Of a DNA stretch of 24,328 nt, positions 9,134 to 16,254 are shown in pieces; positions within the stretch are counted from its first letter, which is position 1, and each line of letters opens with the position of its first letter. The notes beneath the pieces were generated by a model that made no database searches, was not told the DNA's origin, and saw only the letters and a program-made list of their open reading frames with translations. The position numbers and the translations under genes are program-made. Location of the stretch: positions 1-24,328 of IMG/VR virus record IMGVR_UViG_3300020451_000162; one strand, written 5' to 3'. Source of the DNA: a virus.

Positions 9134-10465
9134 TTAGAATCCTGCGTAAAAGAATTGTTGTAGTCTAGTCTGCCCTACTAAGTTGTTAGCACCGATACCA
9201 GCACCGAAGGTAACATCTTCCAGAGCAACGTTTTGAGTTGATAATAATGTAGCATCTGCATCAGGGAACTTAATGCTCCTGTCAGCAGTTATGTTACTAG
9301 TATCTATAGTAACTTTAGATTGCTGTCCACCACCATCAGCAGGTTTCTGGAAACCTGAATTAACTAAAAACTTATTCTCTAAAGTTTGAGTTGCTTTTGC
9401 AAGAGTAATAACATTAGTCTCACTAGCAGTAGTATTTAGGTCCCCTGTAGGTGGGAATGATAACTCTCTATTAGTTGTGGTGTTAAGATTATCTAAGTTA
9501 AAATTTAATTTTTTAGTTATATCTGTATCATCAGCAAGAATCAAGTTTTTAATTGTTTTGTTCTCTAAAATTTGAGTTGCGTCAGTTCCTACGATAGTAA
9601 CATTTGTATCAGGAATAGATACATTTCTGTTTGCTGTTAGTGCAGAAGCATCAACAGTTGCTTTAAAAGTAGAATCAGCAGTTGCAGCAAACTTAGGACT
9701 AACGAAAGTCTTATTTAAAGTAGTTTGTTCTGCTTTAGTATCAAGTAAAGTAGATACTGTTGCCGTTGGTTCAGCAGTTGTAGTTACTGTACCAGCATCA
9801 GGTAAGAAATATGATCTACGTGTTCCCGAAGTAATTGACCAGTTAATCTGAAATATTGCTTCTTCAGTATTATCTGTTATAACAAAATTATCCTCGTCAA
9901 TGAGGATAGTCTTGTTTGTCAAAGTTTGTGTTGTATCAGAACCAACAACTGTTGTTCCATTACCAGAAGTAATAGGAGGAAATGTGAAAATACGTGTAGC
10001 CGTTCCAGTTCCTACATTACTTACTTCAAATCTTGCTTTCGGTCCTTGTGCATCTGTCAAAACAAATGCAGAGTCATCAATTTCAAACTGTCCTGTTACC
10101 TTAACAGATCCAGATCCTTTTGGTGAGAATACTATGTCAGCGTTATCCGCTACATCATCAACGGCAGCAATATACAAAGATGTACTCGTTGCACTATTGG
10201 TGATTCTAGACATATAGAATCCACCATCACCAAACGCAATACCGAGTTGGTCATATGCTGATTGGTATAATCCACTGTCCCTATCAAGGTCAAAGGAGAG
10301 ACCAGGAGAAGCTTTGGTTCCCTGAGAAACTCCTTTAAATAATTGATTTACTTTTGCTTTTCTGTTGGGTATCAACGGGTCAGATACAACCACTGGGAGA
10401 ATTGCTTCTCCCGATAAATTAGCATCTGATATTGTCTCTAACTGAGATATTTTTTTAGTTCCCAC
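9134..10465 (-). CDS. Virion structural protein with tail-fibre repeats, GTG start
   Basis: This 443-residue protein starts at GTG, giving MGTKKISQLETI. No ATG fits, and a late promoter lies 29 bases upstream. Residues 1-125 form a conserved-looking head (ILPVVVSDPLIPNRKAKVNQLF, GLSFDLDRDSGLYQSAYDQ). The remainder is made of about five imperfect units of 45-65 residues. Each has an aromatic-Pro-Asp/Pro turn followed by a 'TQtLxNKT' element: TTQTLTNKTI (178-187), EQTTLNKTF (246-254), TQILENKTI (297-305), TQTLENKF (359-366), and a final degenerate one. Such repeats are usual in phage fibre shafts. The end (GQTRLQQFFYAGF) is distinctive. It is probably cotranscribed with the next gene. Confidence 0.8.
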   Translation of the reverse strand: MGTKKISQLETISDANLSGEAILPVVVSDPLIPNRKAKVNQLFKGVSQGTKASPGLSFDLDRDSGLYQSAYDQLGIAFGDGGFYMSRITNSATSTSLYIAAVDDVADNADIVFSPKGSGSVKVTGQFEIDDSAFVLTDAQGPKARFEVSNVGTGTATRIFTFPPITSGNGTTVVGSDTTQTLTNKTILIDEDNFVITDNTEEAIFQINWSITSGTRRSYFLPDAGTVTTTAEPTATVSTLLDTKAEQTTLNKTFVSPKFAATADSTFKATVDASALTANRNVSIPDTNVTIVGTDATQILENKTIKNLILADDTDITKKLNFNLDNLNTTTNRELSFPPTGDLNTTASETNVITLAKATQTLENKFLVNSGFQKPADGGGQQSKVTIDTSNITADRSIKFPDADATLLSTQNVALEDVTFGAGIGANNLVGQTRLQQFFYAGF

Positions 10466-10493
10466 GGGAAAATCACACTATTGGCTACTTGTC

Positions 10494-10501
10494 TATTTAT
10501 A
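10494..10501 (-). promoter_or_regulatory. T4-type late promoter TATAAATA
   Basis: The minus strand has an exact TATAAATA, 29 bases before the GTG at 10465 and just after the stop of the small gene at 10508. It would drive the 443- and 493-residue structural genes as a pair. Confidence 0.75.
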
Positions 10502-10507
10502 ACGAAA

Positions 10508-10753
10508 TCAGTCTGTCATACCTACTTTTGTATCTCCTCGATTTAAAAGTAAACTATAAAGATCACTTGCCTTCTCTAAACTCTCACTATGGAATTTAAT
10601 CCACCCCTCAACCTCTGACAATAAATCCTCATATACTTCAGTAGAACTGGCATTAGGATCATTGATGTAGTCTCCAAATATTTCATACAGTCGTTCTCTC
10701 CTATCTGTACCTACAGGATCAATAAGATCAGGAACTACTCTTAATCTAGTCAT
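10508..10753 (-). CDS. Small unknown protein, 81 residues
   Basis: I do not recognise this protein. An ATG at 10765 would add four residues (MEHP). The ATG at 10753 has a better Shine-Dalgarno sequence (GGAG, six bases before it), so I chose the second start. The product is acidic and probably largely helical: RRERLYEIFGDYINDP, YEDLLSEVEGWIKFHSESLEKASDLYSLLL. The start overlaps the end of the 45-residue gene by eight bases. Being between hub and fibre genes in late-expressed DNA suggests a virion or assembly role, but nothing in the sequence proves it. Confidence 0.7.
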   Translation of the reverse strand: MTRLRVVPDLIDPVGTDRRERLYEIFGDYINDPNASSTEVYEDLLSEVEGWIKFHSESLEKASDLYSLLLNRGDTKVGMTD

Positions 10754-10883
10754 TGGATGCTCCATAAAGTTTGGCGATTAATCGCTTAGTACGTTTTTTG
10801 AGTTGACGCAAACGAGCAGACGCTAACTTCGATTTGAAGTTACGTCCTTGCTTTCTAGGAGTTTCATGGCTTTTAAGACGCAT
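10746..10883 (-). CDS. Small very basic protein, 45 residues
   Basis: The reading frame runs from ATG (10883) to TAG (10746). The product begins MRLKSHETPRKQGRNF and continues with LRQLKKRTKRLIAK. About one third of the residues are Lys or Arg, spread along what looks like a single amphipathic helix. A late promoter (CATAAATA) lies 33 bases upstream, and the gene overlaps the next one, which supports it being real. The charge suggests contact with nucleic acid or an acidic partner such as the neighbouring acidic small proteins; this is inference. No family is recognised. Confidence 0.6.
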   Translation of the reverse strand: MRLKSHETPRKQGRNFKSKLASARLRQLKKRTKRLIAKLYGASND

Positions 10884-10899
10884 TAGTCTGCCCCGCTTA

Positions 10900-10923
10900 C
10901 CTTATTATTATAAGGTATTTATG
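10900..10923 (-). promoter_or_regulatory. Late promoter CATAAATA followed by a small hairpin
   Basis: CATAAATA on the minus strand (10923-10916) overlaps the stop of the upstream small gene and precedes the 45-codon gene. Directly after it lies an inverted repeat (10915-10900), CCTTAT/ATAAGG with a four-base loop. The repeat would form a short hairpin near the 5' end of the transcript. There is no T-run, so it is not a clear terminator. Confidence 0.6.
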
Positions 10924-11164
10924 CTGAGGTGTCAACTTTTGCGTCTTCTGGAGTATTTTCCATAAACCCTTTCCTGAAATCCTCTACTTGGTCTAAAATC
11001 TCCTTGTCTACAGGAGGACCAGATTGTAATACTGGTGATAATAAAGTAACCGCACCATTTGGACTTTTAATTCTCCAAACAGTACGATTCCTTTGTGTCA
11101 TTGTCAAAAGAAAAGGCAGGTTTGAAACTGCCTCCTCCTCTGTTATGTCTTGAATATCAGTCAT
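10919..11164 (-). CDS. Small unknown protein, 81 residues
   Basis: I do not recognise this protein. It starts MTDIQDITEEEAVSNLPFLL, has a central mixed segment (RNRTVWRIKSPNGAVTLLSP), and ends with an acidic helix-like part (EILDQVEDFRKGFMENTPEDAK). It overlaps the end of the upstream 73-residue gene by eight bases, so it is probably translationally coupled and shares the consensus promoter at 11404-11432. No signal peptide or membrane segment is visible. Confidence 0.7.
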   Translation of the reverse strand: MTDIQDITEEEAVSNLPFLLTMTQRNRTVWRIKSPNGAVTLLSPVLQSGPPVDKEILDQVEDFRKGFMENTPEDAKVDTSA

Positions 11165-11378
11165 AAATTGTAAGTGTGTCTTCGTCTAGGTTTTCATTGA
11201 GAGTAGAGACTACCTCTGAAAATCCTTCAGTTCCCTCTGAATCAAATTTGAAGTTTACATCTTGACTGTAACCTTCTTCATCCAGCAAGGTAACCTGCCT
11301 TTTTGATAGGTTTACGAATACATGCTCAAGAACTTCAGAAGGTGCTCCTAGAAGTGTGTTCTCTTTTGAGTTAGACAT
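11157..11378 (-). CDS. Small unknown acidic protein, 73 residues
   Basis: I do not recognise this acidic protein (MSNSKENTLLGAPSEVLEHV, LLDEEGYSQDVNFKFDSEG, ENLDEDTLTIYD). It is the first gene after the gp5-like gene and is read from a perfect sigma70-type promoter rather than a late octamer, with a leader of about 20 bases containing AAAGGC near the ATG. This suggests expression by unmodified host polymerase, earlier than the structural genes around it. The following 81-residue gene overlaps it by eight bases. Confidence 0.7.
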   Translation of the reverse strand: MSNSKENTLLGAPSEVLEHVFVNLSKRQVTLLDEEGYSQDVNFKFDSEGTEGFSEVVSTLNENLDEDTLTIYD

Positions 11379-11403
11379 GTTGCCTTTGCTTGTTTACTCT
11401 CAT

Positions 11404-11432
11404 ATTATAGCAGGGTGCTATGCGGTTGTCAA
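11404..11432 (-). promoter_or_regulatory. Perfect-consensus sigma70 promoter inside the end of gp5-like gene
   Basis: The minus strand has TTGACA (11432-11427), a 17-base spacer and TATAAT (11409-11404), both hexamers exact. The -35 box lies in the last codons of the gp5-like gene, and the -10 box lies in the 39-base gap. Initiation near 11398 would give a leader of about 20 bases to the 73-residue gene. Confidence 0.85.
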
Positions 11433-13736
11433 CCTAACAGCGTCTGCCACTGTGACACTAAAAAGATTGTCTGTCACTGGTAAGTTGTAGGATGATCGGG
11501 TGGAAGTCAAAGATATTCTATATCCTTTAACATCAGATGGATTAATTACTGTATCCACTCCACCAGAAACAACAGTACGGATACCAGTCAGTTTCTTCGG
11601 TGTCGCATTTTCTTCAATATTAATTAGCTGTAATAGGTGTGGTGTTACCATTTCTATGGCATTATCAGCAGTAAATGATAACTCTACCCCACTCATTGTC
11701 TGTTGATAGGAAGAGTTTTCAAATAAATGCCCTGTTATCTTAGTAGAAAGGGATGCCACATTGCACTCTGCACCTTGTAATTCAAACTTAGAACCTACTA
11801 CACTCATGTCAGTATCAGATCCAAATCTAAGAGTATGCTTCTGAGGTGTAGTAGCACCAGCACCCTCAGCACTGAGGAAGAACCCTCCACCAACTTCTAT
11901 ATGACAGTTACCAGTCACCTTCAAATGGTAGTCACCATCAATAGTCCTGACATAAGAACCATTAACCAATTTACAATCATCACCATGAACTTCTTGAGTT
12001 AGAGCACCAGCATATGATATATGATCTGCTATCAGTCCACCAATATCACCCTTGTTACCTGTCTTATCATTAATATATTCTGATACAGTTGCATTAATCT
12101 CATCTTCAGTAAGACTATTGTACCTATCTTCTGGTAAATCTTTCCTTAACTGATCCCTTATTTGCTTCTCATACAAGTGAGCATCATTAAACGAAACTGA
12201 CGTATGAGTTGTTCCATTGGATTTTTTAACAATATCACCCTGACGACCAGGAGTTCCAAGGTATAGTTCATATGAACCGTTTATATTATTCTTGGATGAT
12301 GTGAGGTATGGATCTGCTTCATCAAACATAGTACCATAAACATCCTTTACAGTAGAACAAATACCATATAAAGGATACCAACCAACAGATGAAGAAACGC
12401 CCGCAGTTCTATTACAGTTACTACTTGTAAATTTGGTCAGTAGTTTCATCAGTCCAGTCAAATTGGCATTAGCACTCTTAAACAGGTCTGTATTTAATTC
12501 GTATATACCACTTCCCTTCTCCCACTCATCAATAATTTTAGTTGCTTCACCAACTCCACTAACAGTTGTCTTAACACTCTTAGTAATATCACCAACTCCA
12601 GTTATAATTTTTGCTGCATCTAAAACAATATCAGCAACAACAGTATCAACAGTCTTCTTAACTAAGGCAGGTTTATCTTCTACACCTGCTAAGAACGTAT
12701 CAAGATAGGTATTGATAGTTGCAAGTGGTGTTGCCTTATAAGTGGCAATGTTAGAATCTAACACACATAATGATGTTAATATTTTAGTAACTTCTGCTTG
12801 AATAAGATTATAAGCAGCAAAAGGTAACCCAGTAGAACTTTGAAGAATGTTCTCTACACTGAGATTAGTTGCTAAATTTGCAACTGATTGACGCATTGCA
12901 GATATTACTTGAGTAAAGATAACATTTAGATAATCATCTATCTTCTTTGTTAAATCTGCTTTCTTAATATATGAACCAACAACAATATCTAAGTAAGTAT
13001 CTGTGTCTATCTTAACAAGATTTGCTGAAGTGTTAGCAAGATCCTCTATTAGATAAGACATCTTAAATTCTAAGGTCTTCCAAGGACCACCCACACCATG
13101 AGCAGCAGGGATAAGTTTACTTGGAGTGGAAGGTTTAATAGGATTGGTTGTTGAACCTAGTACACCTTTAGATGAACCAATATTTTTAGGTGATCCACTA
13201 CCACCAACATCACTAAGTTTATTACCTGGTATTGCAACAGCATTATTCAATGACTGTCTTAAAGGTGCAGTTGGATTAACTGTGTTTCTTTCTGCAGGAT
13301 GAACAGCAGAGGAATTAACAGAAGTTCCACTAACTAAATCTTGATCAGTAAAGGAAAGTGAAGATTGATTCTTAGTAATATCACTTTTCTTTACCCTCAT
13401 GACACCTAATACCATAGGCATTTGTGCCATCTCTCCATCCATGAAGAATCCTAAAACTATAGCACCTGGTTGTAATTGACCAGAACTTTCCCCCTGTCCA
13501 TTGTTACCTGCTTGAGAAGTATGTTGTAATACTGTTGCCCAAGGTAACCCAGACGTAGGTAAGTCTGCTATGGTTCCACCGTCAAAGCTCGTGTAGTATC
13601 CAAGAACACGAACTTTAACACGACCCAATTCCATAGGGTCTTCATTGTCTTCGACTTCACCAACCCACCAGAAAAACCCATCCTTACCAACGAAGGATGT
13701 TCCGTTCTCATTAATAATTCCGTCAACGAGTTGCAT
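11418..13736 (-). CDS. 5: gp5-like baseplate hub/spike protein without visible lysozyme domain
   Basis: The 772-residue product has an N-terminal OB-fold like T4 gp5 at residues about 12-115 (GFFWWVGEVEDNEDPMELGRV, KVRVLGYYTS, LPWATVLQHT, LQPGAIVLGFFMDG, MPMVLGVM). The middle, about 190-480, is a long, largely helical insert rich in Ala, Thr and Val. The last 200 residues are beta-rich, with the alternating pattern expected of a spike (VRTIDGDYHLKVTGNCHIEVGG). I see no T4-lysozyme active-site context anywhere in the protein. It should sit at the tail tip with gp27 (16254-14869) and puncture the outer membrane. A late promoter octamer (AATAAATA) lies 20 bases upstream. The family call is firm; the domain limits are approximate. 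Confidence 0.88.
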   Translation of the reverse strand: MQLVDGIINENGTSFVGKDGFFWWVGEVEDNEDPMELGRVKVRVLGYYTSFDGGTIADLPTSGLPWATVLQHTSQAGNNGQGESSGQLQPGAIVLGFFMDGEMAQMPMVLGVMRVKKSDITKNQSSLSFTDQDLVSGTSVNSSAVHPAERNTVNPTAPLRQSLNNAVAIPGNKLSDVGGSGSPKNIGSSKGVLGSTTNPIKPSTPSKLIPAAHGVGGPWKTLEFKMSYLIEDLANTSANLVKIDTDTYLDIVVGSYIKKADLTKKIDDYLNVIFTQVISAMRQSVANLATNLSVENILQSSTGLPFAAYNLIQAEVTKILTSLCVLDSNIATYKATPLATINTYLDTFLAGVEDKPALVKKTVDTVVADIVLDAAKIITGVGDITKSVKTTVSGVGEATKIIDEWEKGSGIYELNTDLFKSANANLTGLMKLLTKFTSSNCNRTAGVSSSVGWYPLYGICSTVKDVYGTMFDEADPYLTSSKNNINGSYELYLGTPGRQGDIVKKSNGTTHTSVSFNDAHLYEKQIRDQLRKDLPEDRYNSLTEDEINATVSEYINDKTGNKGDIGGLIADHISYAGALTQEVHGDDCKLVNGSYVRTIDGDYHLKVTGNCHIEVGGGFFLSAEGAGATTPQKHTLRFGSDTDMSVVGSKFELQGAECNVASLSTKITGHLFENSSYQQTMSGVELSFTADNAIEMVTPHLLQLINIEENATPKKLTGIRTVVSGGVDTVINPSDVKGYRISLTSTRSSYNLPVTDNLFSVTVADAVRLTTA

Positions 13737-13755
13737 TTACACTAGGTTTTTTTAT

Positions 13756-13763
13756 TATTTATT
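13756..13763 (-). promoter_or_regulatory. T4-type late promoter AATAAATA
   Basis: The minus strand has AATAAATA 20 bases before the ATG of the gp5-like gene at 13736, overlapping the end of the 97-residue gene. Its placement matches the other octamers in this window. Confidence 0.6.
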
Positions 13764-14052
13764 CCCGTAGTGGACTGCCCGTTCTCCATTGTACTGACTT
13801 TTTATAAGAAGTTTTTTTCGATAGTCCATATGGGGTAGTATCAGAACGAACCCATAATTCTGTGAACTTCTCCATCTTGTCTGGATGTACTGCTGCAGGA
13901 TTTTCTGAAACTGCTGCTTTCAATGCCATAAGCTCGATCCATTCTTCATCTGTTAACTCTGAAGTTTCTACTGTTTGGTTCGAGTAGGTCATAGATTCTG
14001 AGTATTTAAAGGATGGTTGTCGATCATTATGGGTGTGCCAATCGCCACTCAT
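13759..14052 (-). CDS. Small unknown protein, 97 residues
   Basis: I do not recognise this protein. It begins MSGDWHTHNDRQPSFKYSES and has one likely helix pair (LTDEEWIELMALKAAVSENP, PDKMEKFTELWVRSD). It has its own sigma70-like promoter (14079-14107) rather than a late octamer, and it follows the cp12/cpeT pair. It may therefore belong with those accessory genes and not with the tail genes around it. No membrane or secretion signal is seen. Confidence 0.7.
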   Translation of the reverse strand: MSGDWHTHNDRQPSFKYSESMTYSNQTVETSELTDEEWIELMALKAAVSENPAAVHPDKMEKFTELWVRSDTTPYGLSKKTSYKKSVQWRTGSPLRE

Positions 14053-14078
14053 TTTGCTCGATTTGTAAGTTACATACT

Positions 14079-14107
14079 ATTTTATACTGAAACGCACACA
14101 AATGCAA
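14079..14107 (-). promoter_or_regulatory. sigma70-like promoter
   Basis: The minus strand has TTGCAT (14107-14102), a 17-base spacer and TAAAAT (14084-14079), about 27 bases before the ATG at 14052. An overlapping TATAAA at 15-base spacing is a second possible -10. No late octamer lies in this gap. Confidence 0.55.
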
Positions 14108-14109
14108 GC

Positions 14110-14132
14110 AATCTAAAGATTCTCCTTAGATT
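14110..14132 (-). other. Inverted repeat between cpeT-like gene and small gene
   Basis: AATCTAA and TTAGATT form a seven-base stem with a nine-base loop, in the 118-base gap after the cpeT-like stop and just upstream of the sigma70-like promoter. There is no T-run after it, so it would be at most a weak terminator. It could also be an operator for the promoter beside it. Confidence 0.4.
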
Positions 14133-14170
14133 CCGTTAACAAAGGATCAGTGACTGGTGCAGTGCAGTTA

Positions 14171-14620
14171 TTAATTGATGCGAGTAAAACGATACAAATA
14201 AGGAGAACCCCATACGAGGTCATTCCTTTCATTGAACCCTTGATCTTTGCAATGAAGTTTTGTTCCATATAAATGAATTTCTGATTTGATGCGATTGCCT
14301 CTTTCTCCTCGGCACTTATCGCTATCTAATGTACCATGCCAGCAATTATTGCTAAACACAAACATCATATCGCACTCTTCATGTCTTGTCAAGTCTAATC
14401 GATAATTTTCCATAACAACTGTATCTTCAGAAACAATGCGTATCTTATGTTTCTTTTGACGATAAGGACTTCCAGGACCGTCTACCCTATAAAAATTCTT
14501 ACTAAAATACCAATCCTCCTCTTTTGTCCAGATTATTTCACTAGATGCAAAAGAGTGGGGATTGGATTGGGCTTGTTGTTTGTTTGACCAATGACCTAAC
14601 AGGTAGTCATCAATCGTCAT
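14171..14620 (-). CDS. cpeT: CpeT-like phycobilin lyase family protein
   Basis: The 149-residue protein has the family's opening 'L.G.wsNk.QA..nP..fa' (LLGHWSNKQQAQSNPHSFAS), then WYFSKNFYRVDGPGSPYRQ, ECDMMFVF, and the closing DLVWGSPYLYRFTRI. CpeT/CpcT proteins of cyanobacteria attach phycoerythrobilin or phycocyanobilin to phycobiliproteins, and shortened CpeT-like genes are common cyanophage auxiliary genes. Whether the phage forms are active lyases or bilin binders is open. It overlaps cp12 by 11 bases, so the two are made together from the late promoter at 14870-14877. The central cysteines (CWHGTLDSDKC) are of interest for bilin binding, but no catalytic role is shown. Confidence 0.8.
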   Translation of the reverse strand: MTIDDYLLGHWSNKQQAQSNPHSFASSEIIWTKEEDWYFSKNFYRVDGPGSPYRQKKHKIRIVSEDTVVMENYRLDLTRHEECDMMFVFSNNCWHGTLDSDKCRGERGNRIKSEIHLYGTKLHCKDQGFNERNDLVWGSPYLYRFTRIN

Positions 14621-14837
14621 ATACTAAGCACTCTGGCTCATCTGGATGCATATCACAGAATAGTTCTAATGCATTAGGATCGTGATGATCACCTGCTTCG
14701 ATCTCTGCTTTATGATGCTCTACATACTCTTCCAGTTCATGCAGTTCTACTTTAGCATGTCTGCGTGCAGCAGCAGATTTTGTTGGATCTTCTACTACCT
14801 CTTTATCGTGCTGTATGTGTTGTTCTATTGTTGTCAT
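14610..14837 (-). CDS. cp12: CP12-like Calvin-cycle inhibitor
   Basis: The 75-residue protein ends with the CP12 signature DPNALELFCDMHPDEPEC followed by LVYDD. Cys61 and Cys70 have the C-x8-C spacing that forms the redox-sensitive disulfide, and the acidic tail is the one that inserts into GAPDH. CP12 bridges GAPDH and phosphoribulokinase and shuts down the Calvin cycle in the dark. Cyanophages use it to steer host carbon toward NADPH and nucleotide synthesis. The first 45 residues are helical and charged (MTTIEQHIQHDKEVVEDP, LHELEEYVEHHKAEIEAGDH), and the N-terminal Cys pair of plant CP12 is absent. AAGGAGAG precedes the ATG, and a late promoter is 33 bases upstream. Confidence 0.93.
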   Translation of the reverse strand: MTTIEQHIQHDKEVVEDPTKSAAARRHAKVELHELEEYVEHHKAEIEAGDHHDPNALELFCDMHPDEPECLVYDD

Positions 14838-14868
14838 AATTTAAGACTCTCCTTACGGTACGTCAATA

Positions 14869-16254
14869 CTATTTATCTCTAAGAATCGAATCCTTCAGTA
14901 ATGTCAGGGTAGTACTAAACGTCGTTGCTTCCGAATTAGTGCTGTGTGTTACCTTTTGGATAAGGTATCTACCACTGTATTTTTTATCGAGTTGGACTTT
15001 TCCACCTGTCCTGAATGTTGCTGGTATAGAGATATCTACTCCATGACCAGCATATAGATCTAGATTTCCTGGTACATTCACTCTAAGTTGAATATTACCA
15101 AGAGTTTCTATTCTCATATACTGATATGCCTCTAGGTCAGCTAACTGCTGATAGTTTGGTTGGGCATTGTCAACGAACTTAGGATCAAATACTTGATTTG
15201 GTAACATTGTATAACGAACTCGCCTCGGTTTCAACACTTGTTTCTGTACCGACACATCCATCTGAGTGATTGGGTCTACAGTCATCTTACCATTAAGGTG
15301 TGACATCTTTTGCCAGAGTTCTTCCACATTATACTTAGCACTGTCAGTTGTAGTATCTTTACTCAATCCCATCTTAGATGATGTGATGTTAACTGGATCA
15401 AATCCAACAGTATATCCAGACCACGTTCCATTCCTCAAACTTCTTAGAATGTTCTTTTCTTCTGGGAAAGCAAGTCCAGTCATACTAAAGGCATCTAATC
15501 CCTCATCAGTCATTGATTTTGGAGTCAATGAGTATGTGTGTAACTTAGGTACTCCAGTTACAAAATTAGTTTTTTCACTACGAGGTTGACTGTTAATATC
15601 ATCTATTAATTGGTCAATAGATTTAAAATGATAACCCAATGCATTTTCAAAGAATGTAAATCCATTTTGTAACCCACCACCAATTTTAGACTTTCTTATA
15701 CTACGTTTAGCAATCCAATACAATGTATCTAATGGTCTCCAATTGACTGCTACGAATGAATGCTTGTTAACAGTATCTTCAATATAAAGATTTTTATTTG
15801 AGTTAAGATACTTATCTCCTTTAACTAGAGTCTCTACCATATCTCCTGCTGTTCTCTTATTTTTAAATAAGACATCAGAATTACCAAAGACAGATTCAGA
15901 TTCATTCTTCATGAACTCATCACTTACACAATCAACCATAAAGACATCAGTTGTCTGCCCTGATCTATTACGAGAATGAACTCTGTAGATTCTAAATTTA
16001 AACGTTCTGTCAATTATAGATGTACCCACCTTTAGTCTAAGTTCCTCTGCACCACTTAGTATAGAAATTATACCAGCAGCATCCTCAAATATAAACGATG
16101 CCTCTACTGTTGCTAACCCAAAATCTTCTCTTATCTCAAATCCTTTACAGAATGCTTTAAAGTTAAAGTTTCCCTCGTTTTCAATTCTTTGTCCATTTCG
16201 GTGAATAGTCAATTGATATTCTAATTCACCTACGTCCCTTCTAAACTTTGGCAT
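14869..16254 (-). CDS. 27: gp27-like baseplate hub protein
   Basis: The 461-residue product resembles T4 gp27 (391 residues), whose trimer forms the ring that joins the gp5 spike to the tail tube. The N-terminus (YQLTIHRNGQRIENEGNFNF, VEASFIFEDAAGIIS, LKVGTSIIDRTFKFRIYRV) has the pattern of the first tube-like barrel of gp27 and phage D proteins. The end (GKVQLDKKYSGRYLIQKVTHS, FSTTLTLLKDSILRDK) is typical of hub proteins of this class: 'f.G.YlI..v.H......y.t.l.l.kds'. The ATG directly abuts the stop of the tape-measure-like gene (TAAATG), so translation is probably coupled. Only the accessory cassette separates it from its gp5 partner. Confidence 0.85.
   Translation of the reverse strand: MPKFRRDVGELEYQLTIHRNGQRIENEGNFNFKAFCKGFEIREDFGLATVEASFIFEDAAGIISILSGAEELRLKVGTSIIDRTFKFRIYRVHSRNRSGQTTDVFMVDCVSDEFMKNESESVFGNSDVLFKNKRTAGDMVETLVKGDKYLNSNKNLYIEDTVNKHSFVAVNWRPLDTLYWIAKRSIRKSKIGGGLQNGFTFFENALGYHFKSIDQLIDDINSQPRSEKTNFVTGVPKLHTYSLTPKSMTDEGLDAFSMTGLAFPEEKNILRSLRNGTWSGYTVGFDPVNITSSKMGLSKDTTTDSAKYNVEELWQKMSHLNGKMTVDPITQMDVSVQKQVLKPRRVRYTMLPNQVFDPKFVDNAQPNYQQLADLEAYQYMRIETLGNIQLRVNVPGNLDLYAGHGVDISIPATFRTGGKVQLDKKYSGRYLIQKVTHSTNSEATTFSTTLTLLKDSILRDK
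14870..14877 (-). promoter_or_regulatory. T4-type late promoter GATAAATA
   Basis: The minus strand has GATAAATA overlapping the end of the gp27-like gene, 33 bases before the cp12 ATG. If it is active, the cp12-cpeT pair is expressed late, or also late, rather than only from an early promoter. Confidence 0.65.

Noticed and set aside
1-10465. Repeated ACCACCAGCAG-like runs on the plus strand suggesting a tandem DNA repeat or CRISPR
   Set aside because: They are codons for Gly, Ala, Thr and Ser in beta-rich structural proteins, with no constant unit or spacer length.
10754-10765. Start of the 81-residue gene at 10765 (four residues longer)
   Set aside because: No good ribosome site precedes it, while GGAG lies six bases before the ATG at 10753.
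10900-10915. Hairpin CCTTAT/ATAAGG as a transcription terminator
   Set aside because: The stem is only six AT-rich pairs with no T-run. It lies between a promoter and its gene, where a terminator would make little sense.
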